Shown one piece after another: positions 51,676 through 61,170 of a DNA stretch of 64,000 nucleotides (its first letter is position 1; every line of letters starts with the position of its first letter). The notes beneath the pieces were generated by a model that ran no database searches, was not told where the DNA came from, and was given only the letters and a program-made list of their open reading frames with translations. The stretch is from NCBI GenBank assembly GCA_037414955.1, contig JBBEWH010000086.1:1-64000 (forward strand). The letters are read 5' to 3'. Made by a program: the position numbers and the translations under genes. The stretch comes from Phytohabitans sp037414955 (GTDB lineage: Bacteria > Actinomycetota > Actinomycetes > Mycobacteriales > Micromonosporaceae).

Positions 51676-52371
51676 ATGCCTCGAACAGTGTCCTCGCTGA
51701 GCCTCGCCGGCGTCCTCCTCCTCGCCGCGGCGGCCTGCGGCGTCGTCGACACCGACACCTCCGAAAAGGAGGACCGGTACGGCGTACCGGGCACCGTCAC
51801 CGCGCTCGACGTGCGCACCGACGCCGGCTCGGTGACGATCGTGGCCACGGACGGGCCGGTACAGGTTCGCGAGCTGCACCGGTACTCCGGCGAGCCACCG
51901 CGCACCAGCCACCGCACCGACGGCGGCACGCTGTTCCTCGCCGCCGACGGCTGCGGCGGCAAGCGGCCGTTCAACTTCGTCTGCGAGACCGAGTACCGCA
52001 TCGAGGTGCCGGCCGCCGTCACCGTGACCGTGGCGGCGGACGCCGCCGCGGTGACGCTCACCGGCGTCACCGGCGCGCTCGACATCACCACTGACGTCGG
52101 CGAGATCAAAGGCTCCGGGCTCGCGGGGATGACCAAGGCGCGCACGAACGTCGGCGACGTGGAACTGCGGTACGCGACCGTGCCCGCCCGCGTCGACACC
52201 GCCAACGACGTGGGCACCACGAAGGTGTACCTGCCATTGAGCGGCTCGTACCGGTTCGATGTGGACGTCGAGCTCGGGAACCAGGACATCGACCTGCCGA
52301 CCAGCCCGGAGGCCAAGACGTTGGTGACCATGCGAGGCAACGTCGGCGACGTCGCGGTGCACGCCGCCTAG
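51676..52371 (+). CDS. DUF4097 lipoprotein
   Basis: 231 residues from ATG 51676. The lipobox LLAAAACG places the lipidated Cys at about residue 21. The rest is a beta-helix of short repeats (VRTDAGSVTIVATDGPVQV, LDITTDVGEIKGSGL, ARTNVGDVELRYATV) as in DUF4097 adhesin-like proteins. It is anchored outside the membrane; function unknown. Confidence 0.85.
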   Translation: MPRTVSSLSLAGVLLLAAAACGVVDTDTSEKEDRYGVPGTVTALDVRTDAGSVTIVATDGPVQVRELHRYSGEPPRTSHRTDGGTLFLAADGCGGKRPFNFVCETEYRIEVPAAVTVTVAADAAAVTLTGVTGALDITTDVGEIKGSGLAGMTKARTNVGDVELRYATVPARVDTANDVGTTKVYLPLSGSYRFDVDVELGNQDIDLPTSPEAKTLVTMRGNVGDVAVHAA

Positions 52372-52547
52372 ATACACCGACTCAGGCGTACGGCGGGCAA
52401 GGCGTGGGTGGGTGTCGTTGGCGGTACCTTCAGTTGTGAGTGCGATTACGGCGCGGATGGTGAGGTATCGCCTCGGTCGGGCAGCTGGCGTCGGCTCGCC
52501 ATCACATCGCTTCACCCCACCAGCCGATGAGATCCGACCTCCCCGCG

Positions 52548-53444
52548 CTACGCGTGATACACCAAGACGTCGTCGTGTACGACCCGCGGCCGCACCCCGC
52601 GCCGCTGCGTACGCGGGCGTAGCCCCTGATGAGCATCACGGATGGGTACCCGCAGGGCAGCCACGCGTTCGACGAAGGTGAACCCCACCCGCCGCGCGGC
52701 GTATGCGATGGGCACGGTGAGGTCCACCGTCTGTTGTGCCCGGCACAGCAGGCGGGTGGTCAGCACGATTACCGTTCCGGAGTGGACCAGGGGGATCCAG
52801 CTGGCGAACACCAACCCCAGGTCCGTCTCCAGCCGGACGACCAGGTCGGCGTTGCTGCACCGGCGAGCCGCCGCGGCGAGCGGTTGTAGCCGTACTGGTG
52901 GGGCAGTCAGGATCAGGTCGATGCTGTCGCGCAGCCAGCCCGGCGCGGGGGTGAGGTGACGGGCGTCTGCATGCAGGACCATGCCGGCGCCGGTCGCGCC
53001 GTTCTGGAACGCGTATCCGAGGTTGAGACGAGCCGACTCCACCCAGCGCGGGTCAACGTCGACACCGATGGCGCGCCGCCCGGCGTACACCGCCTCCACG
53101 GTGGTGGTGCCGACGCCCACGAACGGGTCGAACACGGTTTGCCCAGGACGTGTGTAGCGGTGGATCGCCTGCGCCGTGAGCGCCGGGCGGGTGCGTTGCG
53201 GGTGGCGAAGCGTCTGCGGTAGGTAGCGGTCCGCCCGTTGGCCAGCGTCGCTGTCCTGACCGGTTGGCCACAGCATGGCCGCCGGGCCGATGTGGTCCTG
53301 CCCGATGCCGCCGAGGGCCGCTTGCAGCGGCGTCGCCGACGTGTGGAGCCAGGAAGGGACGGCCGTCGTACGCGGCGCGGAGGTCGCTGCCTCGTCGGCG
53401 CGGCCGTCGCTCACGCCATGCCGCATGGTGCTGCGCTCACTCAT
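52548..53444 (-). CDS. DNA methylase-like protein with an altered catalytic motif
   Basis: 298 residues from ATG 53444. The SAM-binding motif FDPFVGVGTTTVEAVYAGRR and the GVDVDPRWVESARLNLGYA helix are those of N4/N6 DNA methylases of the beta class. The catalytic (D/N/S)PP(Y/W) position reads ILTAPPVRL, so the aromatic and acidic residues are lost. It overlaps the next gene by 8 bases. It may be an inactive DNA-binding relative, a pair with its partner, or a decayed epigenetic gene. Confidence 0.75.
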   Translation of the reverse strand: MSERSTMRHGVSDGRADEAATSAPRTTAVPSWLHTSATPLQAALGGIGQDHIGPAAMLWPTGQDSDAGQRADRYLPQTLRHPQRTRPALTAQAIHRYTRPGQTVFDPFVGVGTTTVEAVYAGRRAIGVDVDPRWVESARLNLGYAFQNGATGAGMVLHADARHLTPAPGWLRDSIDLILTAPPVRLQPLAAAARRCSNADLVVRLETDLGLVFASWIPLVHSGTVIVLTTRLLCRAQQTVDLTVPIAYAARRVGFTFVERVAALRVPIRDAHQGLRPRTQRRGVRPRVVHDDVLVYHA

Positions 53445-54132
53445 CGTCGGCCGCCCCGAGTTGGAAGATCAGGAGGTCGGTGTGCGGAGCGCGGACCTCT
53501 CCTACACCGTGCCCCCTCGCCAGCGGGCCCGCCTCGCGCCTGCCCCGCTGGCCACCCGACGGTTCGGCGGTGGCCGCGGACGTAGCCGCATCCGGTGCCA
53601 GGACTACCACGTGCTGCACGGTGCGCAGCCCCACCGCGGTTCCGGCGCTGGCGAGCGCGCTCAGGTGCGCCAGCCGGTGGTCGGCCCCGGCGCTGACCGC
53701 GACCACGAGGCAGCCGGTACTGCCGAACAAGGGCTGGCAGGCGCGAAGCAACCGGTGCGGGTTGACCGCCGGCCGGGGCCAGTGCAACAGCATCAGGTCG
53801 ATGTAGCCGGCGGCGTGACTCATGCTCGCGAGGTACCGCTCACCGCCCAGTGCGTGGTGACGCCTACCCATCTGCGCCGCCGTGGCTGCGAAGGCGACGT
53901 CGTCGTCGACGTCAAGGACGACGTCGCCTGGCTTCGTGCGGTCGCTCAGCAGCAGCCTCGCCAACTCCGATGACAGCCAGCCCGGTTGTTGTGCGGCCGA
54001 AGCCCGCCAAACGGTTGGGCGGATGACTCTGGGCATCGCGACATGACCGGTGCGCTGGTCATCTGACTTGGGCCTTGGCGTGTCGAAGTGTCGGTCCATG
54101 GCAGGTTCGGCTCCCGCTGACCGGTCACGCAT
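53437..54132 (-). CDS. Degenerate methylase-like partner protein
   Basis: 231 residues from ATG 54132, or 198 from ATG 54099 (MDRHFDTPRPKS), which fits similarity better. It keeps the skeleton of the same fold (KPGDVVLDVDDDVAFAATAA, GRRHHALGGERYLASMSHAA), but the SAM loop glycines are replaced by acidic residues. It thus looks like a non-catalytic sister of the downstream gene, probably forming a complex with it. Confidence 0.65.
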   Translation of the reverse strand: MRDRSAGAEPAMDRHFDTPRPKSDDQRTGHVAMPRVIRPTVWRASAAQQPGWLSSELARLLLSDRTKPGDVVLDVDDDVAFAATAAQMGRRHHALGGERYLASMSHAAGYIDLMLLHWPRPAVNPHRLLRACQPLFGSTGCLVVAVSAGADHRLAHLSALASAGTAVGLRTVQHVVVLAPDAATSAATAEPSGGQRGRREAGPLARGHGVGEVRAPHTDLLIFQLGAADDE

Positions 54133-54517
54133 GCATCCAAGAAATGCGCGCGATAAGGCTCACACGTTACGGAGCCACAGCCGGTGTTATCCCGTGTGAT
54201 CGCCTTTGGCCACCTACCTTTGGCCACCTACCGTTGGCCTCTCGCGTGTCATCCGGTCGAGCCCATCTGCTCGATCTTCACACTGGCGTCGATGGCGCCA
54301 TCGTGGATGCGGTCAGCCGGCATCAACTGCCCGCTGGGATGGCCGGCGGCGTTCGTCGAGTTCGTCCGCGCCCAGCACACCGGCCACGTGACCGCGCCAA
54401 AGACACCCTCGGCCGGGTCTGGCCGGCGCCTCGCGGTTCGCGGCCAGATCCGCGCTCCTCTTGACCGGTGATGTCGCCGCTGCATCGAGGACGAGTTGTA
54501 CCTGGCCCTGCCCTGGC
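54133..54517. other. Intergenic region with a 14-bp tandem repeat
   Basis: TTTGGCCACCTACC occurs twice in tandem (54205-54218, 54219-54232) followed by GTTGGCCT, a partial third copy. It lies upstream of the methylase-like pair. No gene is supported in this stretch. Confidence 0.6.
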
Positions 54518-55042
54518 TTACGGCGTGCTCTGCCGCCGGAGGATCGTATCGAGAACCTTGACATTTCGGATGGTGAAGGCATCGACGGCCGCTTCACCGA
54601 ATACGCACAGGCTCTGCTCCCACGGATGTCCGACGATGCCGAACGCGTGCTCTCGTCCAACGAAGATGGTGTAGTCACCGTTGGGGAACAGCCCACCGGT
54701 GTCCCAGCCCGGAACCTCCTGCGGCTCGTCGACTTGATGTGGTCGAAACAGAGCCGAAGGATGGACCCAGTCGTGAAAGGCCACGGTCTCGTACCAGTCG
54801 GTGCAGTCCTGCAGTGTTCCGAGAACCGAGCTGGCGACCGCTAGCATGCCAGTGTCGAACCCGCCAGGGCAGTCGCCGCTGAAGATCGGCGACAGGTCCC
54901 ACGTGACCGATGGCACCGGCTCGGCTATCGCCGGCCAGTCCTTCGGGGTACTGCCGGCACGAAACTGGAATCGTTCGGCGAAGTCGTTCCATAGAACTTT
55001 GCCGGCTTCCCACTCGAGCTCAACCCAGCCGTCGTCGTACAT
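54518..55042 (-). CDS. DUF2716 family protein
   Basis: 174 residues from ATG 55042. Family-type features: an N-terminal WNDFAERFQFRAG, then AEPVPSVTWDLSPIF, LQDCTDWYETVAFHDWVHPS and PNGDYTIFVGREHAFGIVGH. Small aromatic-rich actinomycete protein of unknown function, often found near immunity-like genes. Confidence 0.8.
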   Translation of the reverse strand: MYDDGWVELEWEAGKVLWNDFAERFQFRAGSTPKDWPAIAEPVPSVTWDLSPIFSGDCPGGFDTGMLAVASSVLGTLQDCTDWYETVAFHDWVHPSALFRPHQVDEPQEVPGWDTGGLFPNGDYTIFVGREHAFGIVGHPWEQSLCVFGEAAVDAFTIRNVKVLDTILRRQSTP

Positions 55043-55206
55043 CAGGGGAGGCTAACCACGAATCTCGAAGCGGGCCGGTCTTTTCTGACCGCCGGCCAGC
55101 ATCGCTGTCGGATCCGGACGCCGACCGACCGCCGACGTCACCTTGCGTAACACGCGGATCGCGGCTCCGGATGCCGCGGTAGGCGCCGACGAGGCATCAT
55201 GTCCTG

Positions 55207-55413
55207 ATGTCGACCGATCATTCCGGCGTGGAGGCCGAGCATGGCCTGGCGGATCGTGATCTGCTGGATCGATGGATCGTCTGGCGGCAGGACGACAACG
55301 GCAACCGATTCGAGGTCGCGCGGAAGGACTCGCGCACGGACGCCGAAGAACTCGCGGCGGTGATGCAGGCGCGGGGCCACAAGCAGCTGTACTGGGTTGC
55401 CAAGGGCGGCTGA
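55207..55413 (+). CDS. Small conserved hypothetical protein, 68 aa
   Basis: MSTDHSGVEAEHGLADRDLL, then WIVWRQDDNGNRFEVARKDS and ARGHKQLYWVAKGG. This short SPOR-like pattern (two strands, helix, strand) is familiar in actinomycetes and is well formed. Function unknown. Confidence 0.7.
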   Translation: MSTDHSGVEAEHGLADRDLLDRWIVWRQDDNGNRFEVARKDSRTDAEELAAVMQARGHKQLYWVAKGG

Positions 55414-55539
55414 GTAGCCGCCTGGACGGTGTCCAGAAGCGGACGTCTACTTGATTGAAGCTACTGGGTACGACGCGGGCCCTTCCGGATGTGCATGGCA
55501 ACCGTACCCTTCAGGTACGTGGGTCACGGGGAGGACTTC

Positions 55540-55743
55540 ATGGGATTGTCAGCTCGGCAGTGCCCTGACTGTCGCCGGCGCGTGAGAGACCCCTTCGAGA
55601 AGACGATCACTGGACGCGAGGTTTGCCCGGAGTGCGCGAACGCTCTCGCCATGGGGTCTGCCGCGGGAGTGATCACCGGCAACGTCGGCTCTGGGTACGG
55701 CGTTTGGGCGATGCTCATGCGCAAGATCCGCCGTTCGGGCTAA
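55540..55743 (+). CDS. Small zinc-ribbon protein
   Basis: 67 residues from ATG 55540 after GGGGAGG (an in-frame start at 55489 is less likely). Ligands CPDC (QCPDCRRR) and CPEC (VCPECANAL) form a two-knuckle zinc ribbon, followed by a glycine-rich hydrophobic helix and a basic end (MLMRKIRRSG). Upstream is the dyad GGTACC-like GTACCCTTCAGGTAC (55504-55518). Function unknown. Confidence 0.65.
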   Translation: MGLSARQCPDCRRRVRDPFEKTITGREVCPECANALAMGSAAGVITGNVGSGYGVWAMLMRKIRRSG

Positions 55744-56155
55744 GCCAAACGCCGTGCCAGGCGCCCACTGGATCCGGGCCGATGTCCACCGAGGCAAGCA
55801 TTCCGTGACGGTGTGCGCTCGCCGTAGCGCCTTGTCGGCGGCAGAAGAGTAAACCGTGTTCCAACCTAGTGATTTGGGGCGGTCAGATATCCACGACGCG
55901 GTGAGGCGGCGCGTCGTCGTCCCGCAGCCGCCTTGTACACAGCCCGTGATCGATGTGAACTTTCGCTCTACAGGCTGGACCGGCGCAACGCTCAGGTGTG
56001 CAGCTGCGCGGGTTGCGTGTCGTTGCTGATTCAGCGTCTGTCATCCAGGTACGTGTCCCTGGCGCCGCGACTCGTGCCGCCAGCTCCGGCTGCAGGGCGA
56101 GCGACTGGTGGCATGCATATCCGGTATTTCGATGTCCAGCCGACTTGGCTTAATC
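55744..56155. other. Intergenic region, nothing recognised
   Basis: 412 bases between the zinc-ribbon gene and the 3' end of the STAND gene. Open frames here lack ribosome sites and plausible composition. No repeat or RNA signature was seen. Confidence 0.5.
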
Positions 56156-59100
56156 CTAGGGTTTGCGCTTCAACGCGCGGAGGATTTCCTTCGCTTCGGC
56201 TTTCCGGCCAAGCGCCTTGAGTACTGTGGCGAGCCCGGCGCGCGCGGAGCGTGCCGGACCTGCGAATGTCTGCGGTTCGTCTTGGGCGAGTCCGGTGTAG
56301 ATAGCAAGCGCCTCTTCAGCGGCGGGCAATGCGCCCTGGCTGGCTGGCCGGACCTTGGCAGCGGCCGTGAGGGTGCGGGCTAGGTCGGGCAGGAAGCGGC
56401 TAGCATTGTTCGCGACGAGTTCCCGGTACCGCGTGAGCGCCTCCTCTACGGCCGCCAACGCCTCTTCGCGGCTGCCTGCGGCGAGCAGGTCCAGGCTCAG
56501 GTTGCCTAGCGCGGTGGCCAGGTCGGGCTGGTGGGACGGGCTTTCCTCAGCGAGCGTGCGAAACAACATCACTGCCTCACGAGTCGCGGCGAGCGCTTGT
56601 TTGCGGAAGCCGGGCACGGCGAGTAAGGAGCCGAGGTTGGTGAGCGCGCCGGCGAGGCCGGGGAGATGGGCGCCGGGTCTTTCCTCGGCCAGTTCGCGGT
56701 ATAGCGCTACGGCTTCGTACGCCGCGGCCCAGGCACGCCTTCGCTGCCTCAGGTCGAATCGCCGGCTGGCGAGGTTGTTGAGCGCGCTGGCGAGGTGGGG
56801 AAGATAGTGTCCGGGCTGCGCGAGGGCCAGCTGCCGCAGTAACAACACCGCCTCGTCGTCGGCCGTGGCCGCCTCGCCGGCCCGGTCGATGCTCGCGAGA
56901 ATCGTGCCTAGATTGCTCAGGCTGGCGGCGAGGATGAATCTTGCGTCCTCGGACGCTGAGGATTGGCTCCGGGCGAACGCGACCGCCTCCTCTGCCGCCG
57001 CCACCGCTTGGGCCCGCAGTCCCATGTCGAGGCGAAGCATGCCCAGGATGTTGAGTGATTCGGTGAGACTTTTGAATGCCTGCGGAGAGGGATGTTCGGC
57101 GACGATCACACGGCATACCGACACCACCTCCTCGCCGATGGCGAGCGCCTCGTCGTGCCGGCCAAGCGCAGACAGGGTCGTGGCGAGGTTGCGTAGCGCC
57201 CCGGCCAGAAGGTCTCGGACGGTATCTGGGTAGCGCCCAGTCAGCGTCCGAAGGGTGGCAACTGCTTCCTCGGTGACGATCAACGCTTGCTGCCTTTGGC
57301 CGATGTTCGACAGCCGTCCGCCTAGGTTAATCAGCGTCAGGCCGAGGGTGGGTCGTATACCGTCCGGGTTTTCCGGTTCGATGCGGCGCAGAATCGTCAG
57401 CGCCTCCTGGGTGCTGCGCAGCGCTTCCTCGTGACGGCCGAGATGTGACAGGTCGGCGCCCAGATTGTCGAGGGCCATCGCGAGACCCGATCGAAACGCA
57501 GGGTTCGCGACCACCAGTTCCCGGTGCAGCGCGACCGCCTCTTCGCTCACTGCGAGCGCTTCCCCGTGCTGGTCGGCCTGCGTCAGGGCCTTGGAGAGGC
57601 TGAGCAGCGCCGCAGCGATATCCGGTGCGACGGTGATTCGATACTCAGGTGGGAACACCCTGTACCACTCGATTGCCTCCCGTGCCGCTTCAAGCGCCTC
57701 GGCGTGCCGCCCCGCAGCCGCCCGCCGATTGCCGAGGTTGACCAGGATCCCCGCCCACTCGTCGAACACGTCGTCGCGGCCGGACATCAGCCGACGAAAG
57801 AGTGCCGCCCCCTCTTCTGCAGCTGCGAGCGCCTCGTCGATCCGCCCGAGGTTGGCCAGCCGGCTGCCCAGGGCATTCAGCGATCGCGCCAGCGGGAGAC
57901 CAAACTCCGGATCGGCCGCGGCCAACCTCCGGCGGATAGCCACCGCCTCTTCGGTGGCCGCCACGGATTCCTCATGCCGGCCGACCTTTGCCATGGTCTG
58001 CCCGAGGTTGACCAGTGACACCGACAAGTTGGGCAATGTTTGTGAGTCCGCCGAGGCCAACTCGCGGCTAAGGGCCGCCTCGGCCTCCGTCGCAGCCAGT
58101 GCCTCGCGATGCCGACCAGCGTTGAGTAGCCGTCGGCCGAGCTCGTGATAAAGCTCGCTACGCTCGTGCGCGTCGGTGGCCGTCGCCAGCCGGTGTGCCG
58201 TCAGCCGGGCGGTGATGGCCGCCATGCCCACGTCGAGGTTGACGCTGCGCTGCCGCGGCGCCGCGTCCGCGACGGCATGCAGCGCCGGGAAATCGACGTC
58301 GGAGACGGCCGCCACCGCAGCCATCGCGGCACTGCCCGCTGAAAGCAGGAGCCGTGGCTGTCTGCGCAACACCGGAAACAGATACCTCGCACCGACGTGG
58401 GGCCACCGCTCGGACGCGGCGGCGAGGAACGCGAACGACCGGCCGAGCCACGGTCCGTCGGTCAGCACGGTGTCGTTGACATCCGCGGCCCATGACTGTG
58501 CGGGGTAGTCGGCGTCATGCCCGGGAAGGGTCAAGGCGAGGAAGTCCTCGGCGAGCCGATCCGGATACAGCGGCTCGAGGACCATGCCAGCATCCGTCGG
58601 CGGATAGCAGGCGCCGTGGTCGGCGAGGCTCCGCTCGTGGTCGGCCTCCGCGTCGATCCGCTGCAACAGGGCAACCCCGGCCGGGTGGGGCATCGCGCCG
58701 GTCAGGGCAGCTGTGAACACGATGCGGTTCATCACAGCCGGAGGTGTGTGGGGGGTCCCGTCGGTGGGACCGAGCGTGTGGTCGTCGAGGTAGCGGCGCC
58801 TCCAGAAAAGCTGCTCGCGATCGAGCAGGTAGATCGTCAACGCCTCCACCCCCTGGGGCGTGTGCCGCCCCGAGACATAGGCGTCGACGGCGACCAACGC
58901 CGCCATGTGTATGGCGAGGGTCAAGCCCATAGCCGGCTCATCGAGCGCCGGCGGCGGACGGATAGCGTGCGGGTCATCGATGCGGTACCGCTCGGCGAAC
59001 CCGTCCCGCGCGGTCCGGAACATCTGGTGTCGCAGGTCGCCGCCATCATCGAGCGCCCGCAGCCGCAGCGCGGACGTGCCCGCCTGTAGGTTGGCGAGCG

Positions 59101-59674
59101 CAGCGCGGACGGCCGGCCAGCCGTCATCGGTACGCGCCAACATCAAAATCCGTGTCGGCACCGGCTGGTGCAGCACCCGGTTGCTCAGAAGCCACGTCAG
59201 ATGGGTCAGCGGCCAGCGGTCGGCGTAGTCGACGATCAGCAGCAGGCCTTGGTGGCCATTCTGGCGCAGGTCCTCCCTCAACCGTTCAGGGGCAAGTACC
59301 GTTCCAGGGCCTTGGATAGCGACGATCACCTTCCATCCGGTGGCCTGCGACTCAGCGGCGAACTTGGCCGCGAGGCGAGTCTTGCCCTGGCCGGCGGAAC
59401 CGTGTAGCCACCGCACGCCGAGGCGGCGCTCTTCTTCTCGCCAAGCGTGCAGACTCGCCAGTTCCGTATCGCGGCCGGTGAACTCGACGACCTCGTTGCG
59501 GGCGTTCAGCATCCGGCTCGGTAGCTCACGCAACCAATCAGGGTCCGGGTCAGGCGCCCGCCGGTACTCTGCCAGCAAGTACAGCGGAACCCCGTCGCCG
59601 AACACATGCAGATCGGCACCGATCACCCCATAAGCAAAGCCATCGACAGCGCTGATGCGCTGCTCCGCGGTCAC
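56156..59674 (-). CDS. STAND-type NTPase with TPR repeats (NLR-like)
   Basis: 1172 residues from GTG 59674, overlapping the stop of the small upstream gene (GTGA). Residues 14-26 (AYGVIGADLHVFG) resemble the C-terminal motif of that neighbour. The NTPase domain has Walker A GSAGQGKT (92-99) and Walker B LLLIVDYAD (144-152), then winged-helix-type sequence. From about 500 to the end there are some fifteen TPR-like units of about 42 residues (e.g. LVNLGQTMAKVGRHEESVAA). This is the layout of bacterial NLR-like sensors: TPRs sense, the NTPase oligomerises, and the N-terminus signals. Confidence 0.85.
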   Translation of the reverse strand: MTAEQRISAVDGFAYGVIGADLHVFGDGVPLYLLAEYRRAPDPDPDWLRELPSRMLNARNEVVEFTGRDTELASLHAWREEERRLGVRWLHGSAGQGKTRLAAKFAAESQATGWKVIVAIQGPGTVLAPERLREDLRQNGHQGLLLIVDYADRWPLTHLTWLLSNRVLHQPVPTRILMLARTDDGWPAVRAALANLQAGTSALRLRALDDGGDLRHQMFRTARDGFAERYRIDDPHAIRPPPALDEPAMGLTLAIHMAALVAVDAYVSGRHTPQGVEALTIYLLDREQLFWRRRYLDDHTLGPTDGTPHTPPAVMNRIVFTAALTGAMPHPAGVALLQRIDAEADHERSLADHGACYPPTDAGMVLEPLYPDRLAEDFLALTLPGHDADYPAQSWAADVNDTVLTDGPWLGRSFAFLAAASERWPHVGARYLFPVLRRQPRLLLSAGSAAMAAVAAVSDVDFPALHAVADAAPRQRSVNLDVGMAAITARLTAHRLATATDAHERSELYHELGRRLLNAGRHREALAATEAEAALSRELASADSQTLPNLSVSLVNLGQTMAKVGRHEESVAATEEAVAIRRRLAAADPEFGLPLARSLNALGSRLANLGRIDEALAAAEEGAALFRRLMSGRDDVFDEWAGILVNLGNRRAAAGRHAEALEAAREAIEWYRVFPPEYRITVAPDIAAALLSLSKALTQADQHGEALAVSEEAVALHRELVVANPAFRSGLAMALDNLGADLSHLGRHEEALRSTQEALTILRRIEPENPDGIRPTLGLTLINLGGRLSNIGQRQQALIVTEEAVATLRTLTGRYPDTVRDLLAGALRNLATTLSALGRHDEALAIGEEVVSVCRVIVAEHPSPQAFKSLTESLNILGMLRLDMGLRAQAVAAAEEAVAFARSQSSASEDARFILAASLSNLGTILASIDRAGEAATADDEAVLLLRQLALAQPGHYLPHLASALNNLASRRFDLRQRRRAWAAAYEAVALYRELAEERPGAHLPGLAGALTNLGSLLAVPGFRKQALAATREAVMLFRTLAEESPSHQPDLATALGNLSLDLLAAGSREEALAAVEEALTRYRELVANNASRFLPDLARTLTAAAKVRPASQGALPAAEEALAIYTGLAQDEPQTFAGPARSARAGLATVLKALGRKAEAKEILRALKRKP

Positions 59675-60123
59675 TGCTCGTGGCCGCGGTCACGGCCGTG
59701 GAAAATGACGTTGCCGCCGATCGCGCCTCCGGCAATGGATCCCTGCCCGGACGCATTGATATGTTGCACGATCGTGTGCGCCGACACCCACGCCTGCTGC
59801 GCCGGACTCAGCGCACCCTGGATCTGCGCCGTGAGTACCCGGAGCTCCTGCAGTGCCTCCGGACTGCGCTCCAACAGGAGCTCTAGATCGGTACGCCAAC
59901 CCGCCGCGAGCCGCTCACGCAGCGCGTCCGTATCGTCGGCGCCGCGCACGGCGGCCTCGTGCTCGTCGAGGCGGGACTCGACGGCGGCCTGCCGGGCAGG
60001 TTCGCCGCGGCCAAGGAGCCGCGCGACGCCATCCCTGGCGGCTTGCCACCCGTCGGTAGCCATCGCCGTGACCAGCGTCGTCGCTCCGGTCGAAGCCGCC
60101 ATCAGCAGCGCCTCTTCTAACAT
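59671..60123 (-). CDS. Small helical protein with a C-terminal amyloid-like motif (Bell-like candidate effector)
   Basis: 150 residues from ATG 60123; a longer frame exists but lacks support. Residues 1-110 are predicted helical with a hydrophobic first helix (MLEEALLMAASTGATTLVTA) followed by charged helices. The C-terminus is a Gly-rich, beta-prone tail with AGGAIGGNVIFHG (131-143). That pattern, A-x-G-x-I-G-x-[DN]-[LV]-x3-G with hydrophobic filling, recurs at the N-terminus of the STAND protein encoded next. Helical effector plus shared motif is the plan of NLR-associated amyloid signalling (BASS) pairs. Function is inferred. Confidence 0.6.
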   Translation of the reverse strand: MLEEALLMAASTGATTLVTAMATDGWQAARDGVARLLGRGEPARQAAVESRLDEHEAAVRGADDTDALRERLAAGWRTDLELLLERSPEALQELRVLTAQIQGALSPAQQAWVSAHTIVQHINASGQGSIAGGAIGGNVIFHGRDRGHEQ

Positions 60124-60279
60124 TGAAGCTCCCCATGTCCGTCGTGCCGCTGTCGCCGGAGCCCTACCCCGAAGAGGACGGGGCGAGATCCCATTCTCAT
60201 TGTGGCCTGCGTTCCGGCAACCGGGAATAGCCTTCAGGCGTCGGGCCATTCAACGGTCGGTGGCTCGCTTTCTCGTTCA

Positions 60280-60500
60280 GTTATTCCAACAGCCAGTTTC
60301 CTGACACGATGTGCTCGCTCGGTTCGCGCGGCATAGCGCCGCGACGATCTGCGTGCGGGACAGCCGCGCGGCCCGATCCGGTCCGGCGCGCGGTCCAACA
60401 GCTCCAACGCCTCTGGTGCGGCCAGGTCGTCGAAGGCCTGTTGCGCGGCGGGGAAACTCCCGCAAGGCGCGCCGCAGCCGCAGCACGTGCCGGGTGCGGT
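60280..60500 (-). pseudogene. IS110-family transposase fragment
   Basis: Leftward frames give RRALREF, AAQQAFDDLAAPEALELLDR and LSRTQIVAALCRANR, which in order match the C-terminal part of IS110-type transposases. A frame change is needed between the pieces. No ends or catalytic DEDD part are present. Confidence 0.55.
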
Positions 60501-60865
60501 CCCAACCAGGCTCTAATGCGCCCGAGCCACCAGCTTCGTCGCTGCCGCCTACGCGGTATCGCCGGCCACCTTCCGATTGTGGGCGTGATCAAGTCGTACG
60601 ACCACGGCTAGCACGTGCGCGTCGCCAGCGGCGGCGTCCGGTCCTTGCCCGCCACCACCCGGCGGACCGCCAGGTGGGGGGCCTGGCCAATCGCCGCGCC
60701 AGGTCGTCGGTCAGCCTGACCGATCCGGCGACGGCCGCGACAATCCCAGGCTCGGGGTCCTCGGCGCAGTCCCCCTGTACGGCGCGAAGGCGCTGATCGC
60801 CACGATGCCCGTGTTCGCGCGGAACAGCGGGCTGCTCGACGGCGGCCGGTGGTCGATCATTCGGA

Positions 60866-61170
60866 GAAGAGGCGTGGCACGCCACACGCCACGCGGAAAT
60901 GCACACCGTGCTCGGCGACCCCCGCTTCAGCCGCGCCGCCACCGTCGGGCGGGACGAGCCACGGATCACGCCGCAGGCCATCGAGGTCGGCATGCTGCCG
61001 ATGGACCCGCGGGAGCACAGCCGCCTGCACCGGCTCCCTGCCAAGGCGTTCACCGCGCGGCGGGTCGAGCTGCTGCGGCTGCGGACCCGGCAGATCGCCG
61101 ACGGCCTGATCGACCGCAGGGTCGAGGACGGCCCGCCGGCAGACCTGGTCGGCCCGCGGGCCGGGTCACG
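60866..61170 (+). pseudogene. Cytochrome P450 fragment
   Basis: Reads WHATRHAEMHTVLGDPRFSR, then VGMLPMDPREHSRLHRLPAK, AFTARRVELLRLRTRQIADG and GPPADLV. This is the region from the B helix to the D/E helices of an actinomycete P450. It lacks the I-helix, ExxR and heme loop. The N-terminal part is also missing, so it is an internal fragment. Confidence 0.8.

Noticed and set aside
54249..54696. Open frames on both strands between the methylase-like pair and the DUF2716 gene
   Set aside because: They conflict with the well-supported DUF2716 gene or lack starts and plausible composition.
56156..57900. TPR region considered as a separate regulator gene
   Set aside because: The frame is continuous with the NTPase domain and no internal ribosome site is evident.
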